Source: Haematobia irritans
Lineage: Eukaryota > Arthropoda > Insecta > Diptera > Muscidae
DNA length: 64,000 bases
Direction: 5' to 3'
NCBI RefSeq assembly: GCF_050003625.1
Contig: NC_134397.1
Coordinates: 276,762,070 to 276,826,069 of the forward strand
The notes under the pieces are model-generated. The model was not told the origin of the DNA and did no database searches. It saw nothing but the letters and a program-made list of their open reading frames with translations. Position 1 is the stretch's first letter; each line of letters starts with the position of its first letter. A program made the translations under genes and the position numbers. This document shows, in pieces, positions 33,859 through 45,690 of the stretch.

Positions 33859-35369
33859 GAATAAATATGTCAATCTTAGAAAAAGATCCTCTGATAACAG
33901 CAAAGACGTTAATCACATCTCTTTCCTTAGTCTTTAATAAATTAAAATATCAGCTCTGTTTTGCACGTCGATTATGGACAAAATAGAGAGATTCGATTCT
34001 TAACATGACCATGATTTATGACCATGCCTATTTGGCAATAAGATAATGTGGTATATATGTTGGAGTATTGTTTTTTTTTTCAGTATAATTCATTTAAATG
34101 ATTTCATAATTTTTATAGTTGTTTTATTTAAAATTTTTTTTTTACAAACATTTGTTTATATACAATAACTTATAAATGATTTAAATTGTATACTTAAGTT
34201 ATTATATTTTTTTAATGGATGCTAGTTACCGTTTGCTTGGTTATATATTCTATGGGTTTTATTATTGTTTTTATTTTATATTATTAGTTTTGCTTATTTG
34301 TTTAAATGCAATTATTTTTATAATTACTTTTTGAAATTATTTTGCATACTTTTTTTCATATTTTCACTCGTCATTTGTTTACTTGTTTGTTTTTACATTT
34401 GAACACCATGTTATGCTTTATTAACTTATGCTTGGTTACAAAAATATAAATTTAATAAAACTCAATAAAAAATCACATTGATAAATAATGGCCAATTTAA
34501 ACGCTTTGTATTAACGATATTGCAATGTACCCTAACAATTGATTGGCTTCGGAATATATTTTTTTATAAATATATATTTTATACAATATCTTTGTATAAC
34601 ATAGCTTACAAAGAAATGTTTACTTAAATTGAGCTTACTGGCAAAACAAGAAGTTGTTATTGGGACAATGAAAATAAGCATGAATAATATGGCATATTGC
34701 GGAGCTTACAAGAAAAAAGCTTCTGGCATGAAGAGATATTTACAAAAAAAAAAAAAAAAAATACATCTATACAACTTTCAAATATGAAAATCTCAAAATT
34801 TTTTGAGGAATTTTAATACGCTTGAACATTTTAATAAATTATCTAACACTTTCACAAATTTCATTATGATCTCGCTATAAAAACGTTATACTCGCGGAAA
34901 GTAGCGTTTTTTACACATCAATATCATTTTGCTTTTGGACAAAAAAGATAAAAATCTTCATAACTCACAGTTAATGGCTCGAATTTAATAAAAAAAATGC
35001 CACACCTCTTTTAGTTAATAAGTAACTTAACAGGTAACCATATATCATAACCATACATGTCTTTTCTGGCAAACGCATTCGCAAAGGTTTTTTGAATTGG
35101 CCTTTTCGGCGTATTCTGGCAACGCGAATATGCAAAATTTTGCCGAATCGAAATCGGAGTTCTCGGGAATTCAAGTGATGTTGTATTCATTTTAAATCTT
35201 GCGACTGTGCGAACATAAAAATCTATTACGCACGATTTCATTCACGCAAAATTGGAAAATGCATATTTCAAACTATGCTGTATTGAAAACGGGTCTATCT
35301 GGCGAAGAAGCACGTTTTCTGTATTTGTTATTTTTCACACTACATAGAAAATACCCTCACATTTGTAGA
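33859..35369. other. AT-rich non-coding DNA
   Basis: Long T-rich tracts and an A run near 34745. A minus-strand frame at 34971-35241 lies in a slightly GC-richer patch but shows no motif, and I leave it uncalled. Confidence 0.45.
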
Positions 35370-36080
35370 TTTTTTTAGACTATTGAGTCCATTGTAATAT
35401 ACACGAGTCCGAACTGCGTTTCACATTGAAGTGAAACCACTACACACAAAAAAAATTCTGATTCAATCACCAAATTAATTGATCCAATTAATTTTTTAAT
35501 TGAAATGTCTTCAATCACGAAAATGATAGTATCAATCACAGTTTTAATTGGGCATAGAAAAATTCTTGATTAAAAAATTAATTGATTTTTTCAGCAAATT
35601 TCAATTAATTTTTTAATTGATTCAATTAAAAATTTAATTGATGTTGATTGCAAAACTCAATTAATTTATTAATTAAAAAAAAGGTAACTATTTTTAATTA
35701 CTTTCTGAATTGGCTTAGAGTTTTTATTTGGATTAACAAATGATTGTTTGAAATACATTTTTAATTAGTCTTCCGAATTAGATTAAAAGGTTAATTGTAT
35801 CAATTAATTTTTTAATTACAAATTTTAAAATTTTCAATCATTGACTTAATTAACTTAATGTTTCTATCATGATTAAAAAGTTAATTGTATCAATTAATTT
35901 ATTAATTGAAAAAATTTTCAACTTCAATTAACTTTTTAATTGGAAATATTTTGGTGATATTTTTTTCTGTGTAGGAGAAGCTTTGTACACTCAGAAATGT
36001 AACCAACATTAATGAGAGGGGATAATCAATCCATCGCTGAAAAACTTGTTGGTGTTCTATCGAAACTGGGGTTGAACTAG
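35370..36080 (-). mobile_element. SINE (first family), minus strand, split by a MITE
   Basis: Pieces at 35370-35440 (tail side: AGACTATTGAGTCCATTGTA, GTGAAACCAC) and 35974-36080 (GGAGAAGCTTTG...GCTGAAAAACTTG) are collinear with the complement of 2517-2859. The tRNA head is decayed and the CTAACC tail is absent. Confidence 0.8.
35443..35971. mobile_element. TA-flanked palindromic MITE inside the SINE
   Basis: CACACAAAAAAAATTCTG to TTTTTTCTGTG, flanked by TA (35441-35442, 35972-35973). The intact SINE at 2517-2859 has one TA at this point (complement reads CCACTTAGAGAAGC). Interior as in 11251-11720. Confidence 0.85.
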
Positions 36081-36439
36081 TGAATGTTAAGATAATAATC
36101 TAAACTTGTTATGAAAACACTTTGTAAAATGATTTTTTTTTTCAATCAAATATGCTTGGGTTTATCTATTGTAAAATTGGATATACATAATTTTACTGTT
36201 CATTCCTTATGAGTTTTTCATTTGCAATAAACTTTCACAAATTATAATTTCAAATATCAAGCCACAGTTTTATTATTTATCCCGAAAGGAATACATATAT
36301 AATTATGAACCACAATTCACTAGTTCAACCCCAAGTTATTTGAATTGAGATTTGAAATCCAAAGGAAGGTATTTTTCTTTGGGTGTATCAGCATACTCTG
36401 AACATAAAAAATCATTAGTCATCTCTCAGTTAATCTTTG

Positions 36440-36690
36440 AAGAATCAAGAAATTAATTGATCCAAATAATTTTTTAATTGAAATGTCTTCAATCATGGAA
36501 ACGATAGTATCAATTAAAAAATTAATTGAAAGTCAATTAAAAAGTTAATTGATACTATTAATTTTTGTGATTGATTTTTGTTTCAATTAAATGATTTGTT
36601 GAATCAATTAAATTTTTAATTGAATACATTTTAAAACTCAATTAAAATTTTAATTGGAAAAATTTTCGTGAAATTTTTTTCTGTGAACAA
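36440..36690. mobile_element. partial AATTAATTG-type MITE
   Basis: It shares ATTGAAATGTCTTCAATCA and the right end TTTTTTTCTGTG with the family of 11251-11720. The left end is lost. Confidence 0.65.
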
Positions 36691-36944
36691 TTCTTAGATT
36701 TTTGAAGCTTTAGATTTTAGAATATTATCGTTGATGTAACCATCTTGATCTTCTGATAGAATTCTCAGAGTGTTGCGGTAAAATTTTCTCAACTTTTTGG
36801 AGTATTTATTAATTTCAATATGATATTGAAAGTGTAATTTTCAACCAAACTCGAATTTATAACAAACGTTTCAGAGATCATCCCTAATATTTTTTGTTTG
36901 CTTTTAAGGAACAATGTTTAGCGACAAAAGAATGCAACGATGAT

Positions 36945-37393
36945 CTAGGTTAGGTTTACGGCAGCCCGTTTTTTCAGGCTCACTTAGACTATTCAGTCCA
37001 TTGTGATACCACAATGGTGAATTTCTTTCTTATAACGGAGTGCTGACCAGTGAAACCATTTACAGCAGCTTTGAAACACTCGTAAATGACACCAGCATTA
37101 CTGAGGGGGAATAATCCACCGCTGAAAAACTTGTGTTGTTTGGTCGAAACTGGAATTGAATCTATGACCCTTTGTATTATCCATGGTGGGCATGCTTGTC
37201 AAAATTCAAAAATTCCGTTCCCCAGAAAAGAAATCTCTTCTTTTAGTATACCAAAATAAAGAAGTCCTTGTTTATCATGGCTAAGTCCAGACAAATTGTG
37301 ACTTTAGAGAAGCTTTAAAACCCGGGAACCTGGTATTGAACCTTTGTATAGAAATCTGGGATGTTAAATATTACACCACCGTGGCTCCCTTGA
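36945..37393 (-). mobile_element. one SINE copy plus a SINE head fragment (first family)
   Basis: 36945-37200 is nearly complete from tail (AGGTTAGG, GGCAGCCCG, GACTATTCAGTCCATTGTGA) to a decayed head with B-box remnant. At 37290-37393 a second, very diverged head ends ACCACCGTGGCTCCC. The head fragment may be a separate insertion. Confidence 0.75.
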
Positions 37394-38308
37394 ACAGTCT
37401 ACTTTAAAAGTATTCAAAATATTTGGATAGGATAAAAACATATTGAGAAAAGTTGATCTCACAAGATAAATATAAAAAAATTATTTCCTTGGAATAATAT
37501 GAATGCTGTATAAATTTAAAAAAACCAACATGATGTAGGGTACATAAATACATTATTGGTTGTGAAATTGTTTATTTAGATGCAATTGTGCTTTTCTGTT
37601 TGTTTTTGCTTGTATAGTAAATCAATATTCATATGGTAAAATTATCATAATTTTTATTTGCATGTATGTTCACATTTTTCTCCTCTCATGCGCATAAAAT
37701 AAATTTTATTAAACAATTTCAACATTTTAATAAAATAATAATAATAACAGAATAATAAACACATCGTTTGTGTGCTGGTGACTTGCTGTTCATTTTATTT
37801 ATTAAACATAAACAAAAACTTTATCTGACAATAGGCTGGTGGAATACCTCGACTACATTATCCCATTTTATGTGTGGCCAATTGGGATGCTGTGTAACCT
37901 TGCAATCGATTTTATTCAGATGGAATCTGAATGAAATAATATTTTGCATATTCATTCAGTTTTTCTTTCGTTATTTTTTTCTTCATTCTCATATAGGTAT
38001 TATACCATATAGGATCTATTATCTATTTTTGTTTTGTTGTTGTTGTGTTTTTTTTTGCTTTTTATTTATGTTGGTTTGTTTTCATTAATTTCATTATTTA
38101 CTTATCGCATTGTTGTTTACTTGTTTTTCAATAATTTTATTATAATTATTAGTTTTTTGTTTTTTTTTTATTTTTTCTCTATATAGAACTAATGTATATA
38201 CGAATGTATGCTCTTTGGTTTAACAAAACAAAAAACAAAAATGAGAAACAAAATGTATATTAATTTTTATTTGTTTGATTTTAGTATTTATAAACAATGG
38301 CCATTTGG
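37394..38308. other. 3' flank / 3' UTR side of the Beat-like gene
   Basis: AT-rich. AATAAA on the minus strand at 38266-38271, about 40 nt past the stop codon at 38309-38311, is a candidate polyadenylation signal; further AATAAA-like motifs follow. The frame at 37768-38088 is composition-driven. Confidence 0.5.
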
Positions 38309-38770
38309 TCACAGTTGATGAAAGTGGCTATTAAGTGATGGAATCATCGTTGAATCACTTCTTCGAATACTGGGTTGCCTTCGCCTCATTAGATAATGAC
38401 TGAGACAAAAACCAATTATCAGTGTCAATGGTAGAACGCTTAGTCTACTTGATGTCAGTCCTGGCCCCCTGCCAGTTAAGGCTGAATTGTCGGGATCGCC
38501 ATTCATTCGTTTGGAACCCTCTAGACCCAAGAGATTTGGAGATATTGTCGTTGGTGGTCCTATACTCAGAAGTATTCGCTGTTGTACATTTTTGTGGAAT
38601 ACATGCAATATGGACACCTCACAGAGTAGTAAAATGCTGGTCTGGTATTTGGGTATGGCCTGAAAGAAGCCTTGTAGTACTTGACTGTGTGGATAAATGT
38701 CCAAAGATGATACGGTTCCGGAACCTTCGTTTGTATTTTGTGTAATTCGCTGGAATGGTGTTTTATAAAC
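38309..38770 (-). CDS. Beaten-path family cell-adhesion protein, last coding exon
   Basis: An exon of 153 codons plus TGA. The acceptor is TTTGCTTTTAG before 38770 and the exon opens in phase 0, joining the upstream exon (42796-43065) in frame. It completes the second Ig-like domain: a conserved spacer ending ...LQGFFQAIPKY, then the F-strand cysteine in LLLCEVSILHVFHK, then QQRILL. This is the typical Beat C-terminal block. Next come a Gly/Ser/Pro-rich stalk, a hydrophobic segment LSVLPLTLIIGFCLSHYL, and a basic tail MRRRQPSIRR. So the product is probably a membrane protein with a short cytoplasmic tail (or a GPI signal, less likely given the tail). Beat proteins bind Side receptors in axon guidance. 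Which paralogue this is cannot be told. A plus-strand frame over the same bases is a shadow. Confidence 0.85.
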   Translation of the reverse strand, partial: VYKTPFQRITQNTNEGSGTVSSLDIYPHSQVLQGFFQAIPKYQTSILLLCEVSILHVFHKNVQQRILLSIGPPTTISPNLLGLEGSKRMNGDPDNSALTGRGPGLTSSRLSVLPLTLIIGFCLSHYLMRRRQPSIRRSDSTMIPSLNSHFHQL

Positions 38771-39621
38771 CTAAAAGCAAAAAATAGAAATAGATATAAA
38801 CAATTAAAAACATTTTAATTGCATCTATGTGATTATACAAAATGCAAACAGTGAACGAGTTTTTAGTTTTTTTTTTTAAATTATTTTTGCTTACTCTAAT
38901 GATATAAACTAAAAATGAGAAAACAATTTTTATAAAAATGAGTACAATTTTACTAAATTTGAAAATTTGTGTCAAGTTTACTTAAATTGTGCTAATAAAT
39001 TATTTGTGAAATGAGTAATTGAGTAATCTTTCTCTTGAACTTCATACAGCGCTAAAGGCATTTAAATCAATTTTAACTTTAATTTTTTCCTTCAGATATG
39101 AACTTTTGTTAGACAACAAAAATTAATTATTATTCTTACTAAATCGTCTTCAATTTTAATTTAATTTATAATAAGATATTTTATTCATTTCAAAACTACG
39201 TTTTTCGACATTTACGCTTATGTTGTTTTGGAGGTAAATCTAAACCTAAATCTATTATATCCCAGATGCCTTTAATTGTAATGGGTACATTCAAAAACAT
39301 TATAACGGTAATTATAATGTTTTTGTTACAATTTCTCCAATACGAAATTTTCTTTAACAAATGAAGAAATTATTTTTGTCTAAAAAATGTTCTTGGATAC
39401 GTCAAAATAGATTTCTTCCAAATTTAATAGCATGCGGACGCAGAGTAAAAAAACACCGTGTGCCAAATTTCAAAGCGGTTAATAAATGCGACCGGAATCC
39501 TGTGAACGCCAAATACATTAACGGACGGGCACGAAGGTCTAGATCGACTCAGGAGGTGATTTCTATATATTTTATGGTATATATTTTATGGGGTCTAAAA
39601 TCAATATTTCTGGTAGGCGCA

Positions 39622-41120
39622 TTTTTATACCATCCACCATAGGATGGGGGTATATTAACTTTGTCATTCCGTTTGTAATACATCGAAATATTGCTCTAAG
39701 ACCCCATAAAGAATATATATTATGGGTCGTGGTGAAATTCTGAGTCGATCTGAGCATGTCCGTCCGTCTGTTGAAATCACGCTAACTTCCGAACGAAACA
39801 AGCTATCGACTTGAAACTTGGCACAATTAGTTGTTATTGATGTAGGTCGGCTGGTATTGTAAATGGGCCATATCGGTCCACTTTTACGTATAGCCCCCAT
39901 ATAAACGGACCCCCAAATTTGGCTTGCAATTGCTCTAAGAGAAGCAAATTTCATCCGATCCGGCTAAAATTTGGTACATGGTGTTAGTATATGGTCTCCA
40001 ACAACCATCAAAAATTGGTCCACATCGGTCCATACTTACATATAGCCCCCATATAAACCGATTCCCCGATTTAGCTTGCGAAGCCTCTAAGAGAAGCAAA
40101 TTTCATCCGATCATCTGAAATTTGGTATATGGTGTTAGTATATGGTCTCTAATGAACATGCAAAAATTGGTCCACATCGGTCCATAATTATATATAGCCC
40201 CCATATAAACCGATCACCAGATTAGACCTCCGAAGCCTCTTGGAAGACCAAAATTCATCTGATTCAGTTGAAATTTGGTACGTGGTGTTAATATGTGGCC
40301 TTAAACACCCATGCAAAAATCGGTCGATAATTATATATAGGCCCCATATAAACCGATCCACAGATTTGACCTCCGGAGCCCCTTGGAAGAGCAAAATTCA
40401 TCCGATACGGTTGACATTTGGTACGCGATGTTAGTATATGGTACTGGTTGCAGGGTTGGTTCATATCAGTGCATAATTGTATATAGCCCCCATATAAACC
40501 GATCCCCAGATTTGACCTCCTGTGCCTTTTGGAGAAGCAAAATTCATCCGATCTGGTTGAAATTTGGTACGTGATGGTAGTATATGATATCTAACAACCA
40601 TGCCAAAAGTGGTCCACATGAGTCCATAATCATATATAGAGCCCCCATATAAACCGATCCCGAGATTTGGTTTTGGAGCCTCTTGGAGGAGCAAATTTCA
40701 TCCGAGTCAGTTGAAATTTGGTACATAGTGTATATGGCCGTTCACAACCATGCCTAACTAGTTCCATATCGGTCTATAGTTATATATAGACCTCAGATAA
40801 ATCGATCCCCAATCACACAAAAATTGGTCCATACCAAGTTCATAATTCTATATAGCCCTCATATAAGCGACCCCCATATTTCAATTTCCATGTCGATTCG
40901 TAATTATTTGTAGACTTACCTATACATAAATTTTTTGTCTAATATATACCACGTATGGACTAACTCACAATTTAGAAAACGATGTTAAGAAGTTTTAAGA
41001 TACCACAACCCAATTAATTCGATTGTGGATGACAGTCTTTCGTAGAAGTTTCTACGCAGTCCATGGTGGAGGGTACATAAGATTCGGCCTGGCCGAACTT
41101 ACGGCCGTATATACTTGTTT
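39622..41120 (+). repeat. mini-me-like element, family A, copy 3
   Basis: Head TATACCATCCACCAT, TA run, core and short GTCC run (39760-39770). About eight tandem units of roughly 150 bp with ATATAGCCCCCATATAAAC follow, then the tail CATGGTGGAGGGTACATAAG ... CGGCCGTATATACTTG. It is collinear with 5251-6905 along most of its length. Confidence 0.85.
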
Positions 41121-41849
41121 GTTTTGTATCTCAAAGATATTACGAGTATATCCTGACCACTATGTGGTTTAGGGTATAAAAATTAAGTTATATAGAATTA
41201 CATAAAATTTTTAAATTTTACCACAAATGCGCCCATCTTGAACTTGCACTATATGGCGCTAAAGACATTCTTCCAAGTTTGAACTCTAATTTTTTCATTG
41301 AAATTACGAGATGTTCTTTAACAGGTGAATTTGTCGAAAAATATTTACTTATTTTTGTAATATCGGCGTGATGTTAATGTTTTTAATACTGTTTAGTTAA
41401 AATCTTCTAAAATTAGTCAAAAGTTTTGTTATATATTATTTTTTTGTTAAAAAAATAATATTTTTCGTGCATGAATCCCCTTTTGTCAGGTTCTGCATGA
41501 AGTAATGTATAGGGATCAAATTGGGACCGAATGAGATATAAACCTCTAGTAGGTTCAATCAAATCTGGGGGTCAGTTTAGAAAGTGCTATACGTAAATAT
41601 AGGGACGGATAAAGCCATGTAATTTTGTACGCCCTGTTTTCGGACTTCGCTTGTCTGGTCGTAAAGATTTTCTACGCCTAATTTGAGCAAGAGAACTCCG
41701 TTGGTTATGGCCGATCGTAATAGGTAGAAATATTAATGGATACTGCCAGATCTCCTAAGAATGTCACACTAATCTAAAACGGATATGTTTTATGTGAAAT
41801 GTTATCGATATTATCGACATATGTTAAAAACGGTATGGCAAACATAATA

Positions 41850-42730
41850 AGGGTGGTTAAATTGTAAGGGCGATGTTGAATGTGAATCACACCTAAACGC
41901 CAAGTTTTTTTCCGAATTTTATTTGACATTTCTTTACTTCAGACTTATTCAATTTGAACCATGGACGTCGTGAATGGGCAGAATGGTTCCAAGAAATGGC
42001 AACGGTGGATGGTCAATTTTCGAAGAAAATCATATTCAGTGATGAGGCACATTTTCACCTCAGTGGATTCTTCACCTCAGTGAACAGAATTGCCGCATTT
42101 GGGTGAATGAGAATCCAAGAGTGAATGTCGAAAAACCAATGCACCCACAAAGAGTGACTGTTTGGTGCGGTTTATGGGCTGGCGGCATCATCGGGCCGTA
42201 TTTTTTCCAAAATGAGGCCGGTCAGGCAGTTACTGTGAATGATGTTCGCTATCGTGAGATGATAACGAATTTTTTATGGCCCGAATTGGAAGATATGGAT
42301 GTGGACGATATGTGGTTTCAGCAGGACGGTGCCACTTGCCACACAGCTAACGAAACAATGGCTCTTTTGCGCAACAAATTCAATGGCCGTGTTATCTCAC
42401 GTAATCAAGATCATGTGATTTGACACCGTTGGACTTTTTTCTTTGGGGTTATTTGAAAGAAAAGGTGTACGTCGATAAGCCACCAACAATTCAAGAGCTA
42501 AAGACGTCATATTAACGGCATAGAACCTCCATTATGCCTCAGCGTCATCGAAAATTTGGACCATCGGATGAAGGTGTGCCACCGAGGTCGCGGCGCCCAC
42601 TTGGCCGATATTTGGTTCCATACATAATTGGTTCCAATATATCATAATAAAATAAAATTACAATAATTTCCTAAATAGTTTAAGTTTTATTCAAAATCAA
42701 CATCGGCCCTTGAAATTTTAACCACTCTTT
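41850..42730 (+). pseudogene. Tc1/mariner-superfamily transposase relic
   Basis: Inverted ends GGGTGGTTAAATTGTAAGGG at the left and the related complement GAGTGGTTAAAATTTCAAGG at the right, next to TA-rich flanks. The coding remnant shows the catalytic core: first Asp in FSDEAHFHLSG (about 42038), second in QQDGATCHTA (about 42324), third in DLTPLDFFLWGY (about 42417). The N-terminal DNA-binding part is deleted. A small duplication of TTCACCTCAGTG near 42060 and a deletion before the third Asp shift the frame. The DD(x)D spacing, allowing for the deletion, is near 36-37, unlike classical mariner, so it belongs to a side lineage. It is antisense to the host intron. Confidence 0.85.
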
Positions 42731-42795
42731 ATATAACAACACAAAAGTTTACTACTCAAAACATATCCCTACAAAGAATGTCAAGTTCAACTTAC

Positions 42796-43065
42796 CTTTC
42801 TTCCATTAATATACCACGTTATATTTGCCGCTGGATATGAGGGTCCAATCGTGCAGACAGCCTTGAAATAATCATTCGCTGTTATTATCTTCTTTTCAAC
42901 CTGCATAGTGGGATCATCTTTAGGCAGTTCAATAACTTGCATATGGGCTGAACGAATATCGGTGTGAAATAGGGGAGCATCTTCAGAGACCTCACACTGA
43001 TAACTGCCTGTTAGTTCACGTGTAACACCTTTCAAGGTGACCGATGTGGCATCCGAATTCAAAAG
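42796..43065 (-). CDS. Beaten-path family cell-adhesion protein, internal exon
   Basis: A 270-bp, phase 0-0 exon between acceptor TTTCACTTGCAG and donor AAAG|GTAAGT. It encodes the end of the first Ig domain (VTLKGVTRELTGSYQCEVS, containing the Y-x-C of the F strand, then DAPLFHT, a Beat hallmark), a linker with AELP-like IELPKDD, and the start of the second Ig domain with its B-strand Cys (FKAVC) and C-strand Trp (NITWYINGRK). NIT is a potential N-glycosylation site. The next exon (38309-38770) supplies the partner cysteine. Upstream exons with the signal peptide and first half of Ig1 should lie above 43065 but were not found, which agrees with the long introns known for beat genes. Confidence 0.9.
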
Positions 43066-43490
43066 CTGCAAGTGAAAGGAAAATCAAACCAAAAAAGTGT
43101 TGAAAATCATCCGAATATTGCATGAGAGTGAAAAAATATGAATATGAATATAATGGAATTAAAACAGACGAAATATGACGAAAATAACACGCAGCTGAAA
43201 ATCTGTATTCACCAGCGATAGGATAAATGTCGTTTTTTTATTTTTCAAACGAAGTGCTGAATAGCTCAACAAACACCTGAATTTCATAATCGTAAAACTT
43301 ATCTGGGTATTTCTATATACATAAATATACACAGATATGTGTGTATGTGTTATTATTTGTATGAACATAAACATAAAAACCTCCATAAATGTCTAGTGCT
43401 GATTTGGGTTTTTATAAATGCATTTGCATTTGCGAGCATATATGTATGTTACGTATACTGAATCAAAAAAGTATCCATACAAGCGCCATG
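43066..43490. other. Beat-like gene upstream intron, start
   Basis: AT-rich, no repeat family recognised, no coding signal. Confidence 0.5.
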
Positions 43491-44724
43491 TTTTTATACC
43501 CACCACCATAGAATGGTGACGGGGGTATAATAAGTTTGTCATTCCGTTTGTAACACATCGAAATATCGATTTCCGACTATATAAAGTATATATATTCTTG
43601 ATCAGAGAGAAATTCTAAGACGATATAACGATGTCCGTCTGTCTGTCTGGCTGTCTGTCTGTCTGTCTGTCTGTTGTAATCACGCTACAGTCTTCAATAA
43701 TAAAGCAATCGTGCTGAAATTTTGCACAAACTCGACTTTTGTCTACAGGCAGGTCAAGTTCGAAGATAGGCTATATCGGTCCAGGTTTTGATATAGTCCC
43801 CATATAAACCGACCTCCCGATTTGGGGTATTGGGCTTATAGAAATCGTAGTTTTTATCCAATTTGAAATCTAGAGGTATTTTATGACCATAAAGAGGTGT
43901 GCCAAAAATGGTGAGTATCGGCCCATGTTTTGGTATGGTCCCCATATAAAACGACCTCCAGATTTGGGGTCTTGGGCTTATAGAAACCGCAGTTTTTATT
44001 CAATTTACCTGAAATTGGAAATCTAGAGGTATTGTGGGACCACAAATACGTGTGCCAAAAATTGTTAGTATCGGTCCATGTTTTGGTATGGTCCCCATAT
44101 AAAACGACCTCACGATTTGGGGTCTTGGGCTTATAGAAACCGTAGTTTTTATCCAATTTGTCTGAAATTGAAATTCTAGAGGTATTTTAGGACCATAAAG
44201 AGGTGTGCCGAAAATGGTGAGTATCGGTCCATATTTTGGTATAGCCCCCATATAGACCGATTTCCCGATTTTACTTCTTGGGCTTCTAGAATCCGAAGTT
44301 TTTATCCTATTTGCCTGAATTGTATCGGATTAAGTTTTTATCGGTCCATTTGGTAATGCCTCCATATAGACCGACTTCACTTCTTGAAGGCGCACTGATC
44401 ATGAAAATTGCTTGAAACTTAATGTAAAATTTCCAGATTTTACTTCTACAGATTTAAGATTTCAAATCAAGACGTTATTTTATAATTTTCTTGCACACTT
44501 ACAAGAGATGTTAACGATTCCTCTAAAACTCAAACAAAAATGGATCTTATAAATCCAGAATCGGTATAGTCCTCATAGGTGAAATCTTTAAATGTATATT
44601 CGGGAAGTGTCCTCAAGTCCTCAAGCCATCCTGAAATTTTAAAGGAAACCCTAATATTTGGTTCATGGTGGTGGGTATTTAAGATTCGGCCCGGCCGAAC
44701 TTAGTACTGTATATACTTGTTTTT
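43491..44724 (+). repeat. mini-me-like element, family B
   Basis: Head TATACCCACCACCATAG and ACGGGGGTATAATAAGTTTG. TA run ATAAAGTATATATATTC, core, and a long (GTCT)n run at 43631-43677. Four tandem units at about 43797, 43939, 44091 and 44246 (period 142-155 bp) carry CCCCATATAAAACGACCT. Tail ATGGTGGTGGGTATTTAAGA, CGGCCCGGCCGAACTTAGTA, ending TATATACTTG. The layout is the same as family A but the sequence is clearly diverged. Confidence 0.85.
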
Positions 44725-45312
44725 TATAAGAACAATATATTTAATTAAAATGGAGCAAAAAACTAAACTACAAATAAAAGTTATGGCATACCATAGCATT
44801 ATGTTGTGAACAATTTTCGTTTTTTATCGATTTTTTGATAAAGTTTTCTTCATCGATTTCACAGGTTTATTAACCTTACTTTCTTTCTTTACCCAGGGAA
44901 GACATTATTGAAGCTTGAATTTCCTTTATTTGTAAAAACTATCATAGTACGGATACGGATTTTTTGATGCAGAAAACCGCTTCTGCTACATGGTTGCTAG
45001 TAGGGCTGACATCAAACTAAAATTAGTACAATGTTCTTCGATCCAAAATAACATTTTGCTCTTGTAACATGCTTGAGGTGATCATACTCCTTCTCTGCGT
45101 GCACGGAACTTTTTTGATTCAGTGTATGTTATATAGATGTTCGTAGATGTTTTTCTTTTTTTTTTTTTTGTTGTTCGTTATTCAATTTGTTTTTGTCAGC
45201 GTAAGTGTTTGCCCCGTTCATTGAAATAAATTCTGTGTTTAAATGGATTTTTTTAGGTGAAGGTATTAAGTTTAAAATTACTCAGATTAAAAAAAGGAAA
45301 CTTTTTTTATGG
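44725..45312. other. AT-rich spacer with a solitary MITE end
   Basis: 45035-45110 matches the right terminal repeat of the 4679-4918 MITE (CATTTTGCTCTTG, CTCCTTCTCTGCGTG) without a left partner. Nothing else seen. Confidence 0.55.
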
Positions 45313-45690
45313 GAGCCACCGTGGTGCATTAGTCAGCATGTACATACACCTTGCATTCCTTCTCAATAAGGTTGGTGTTATTCTGAATGTTTGAAAGCTT
45401 CTCTTCTTGGGAGCCACGGTGGTGCATTATATTATGTCCCTTTAAATGTAAGATGTACATGCTAACGTGCACCTTGCATTTAAAGGGGCATGGGTTCTAT
45501 ACCAGTTTCGACCAAAGACCAAAAAGTTTAGTCCCTCTCGGTGCGGTTGGTGACATTTCTGAATGCTTCTCTAAGTGACTTCGCCATGTGAGACGCCATT
45601 CGGACTGGGCTATAAAAATTAAGCTCCCTTATCATTGGAGTCAGGCAACACTCAGTGATAAAAGAGAAGTTCACCACTACGGTATCAATA
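45313..45690 (+). mobile_element. SINE (first family), rearranged
   Basis: Two tRNA-like heads in tandem (GGGAGCCACCGTGGTGCATT at 45313 and GGGAGCCACGGTGGTGCATT at about 45409). They are followed by one body (GCCATTCGGACTGGGCTATA, AGAGAAGTTCACCACTACGG). The tail stops before the CTAACC repeats. Confidence 0.75.

Larger units (their letters stand above)
38771..42795 (-). other. intron of the Beat-like gene, 4.0 kb
   Basis: Bounded by donor GTAAG (42791-42795) and acceptor AG (38771-38772). It contains MITE-interior fragments (about 38880-39400 and 41150-41430), a full mini-me-like element (39622-41120) and a Tc1/mariner relic on the opposite strand (41850-42730), so over half is mobile DNA. 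Confidence 0.85.

Noticed and set aside
34971..35241. Small gene on the minus strand
   Set aside because: A slightly GC-richer patch with two overlapping short frames, but no motif or promoter.
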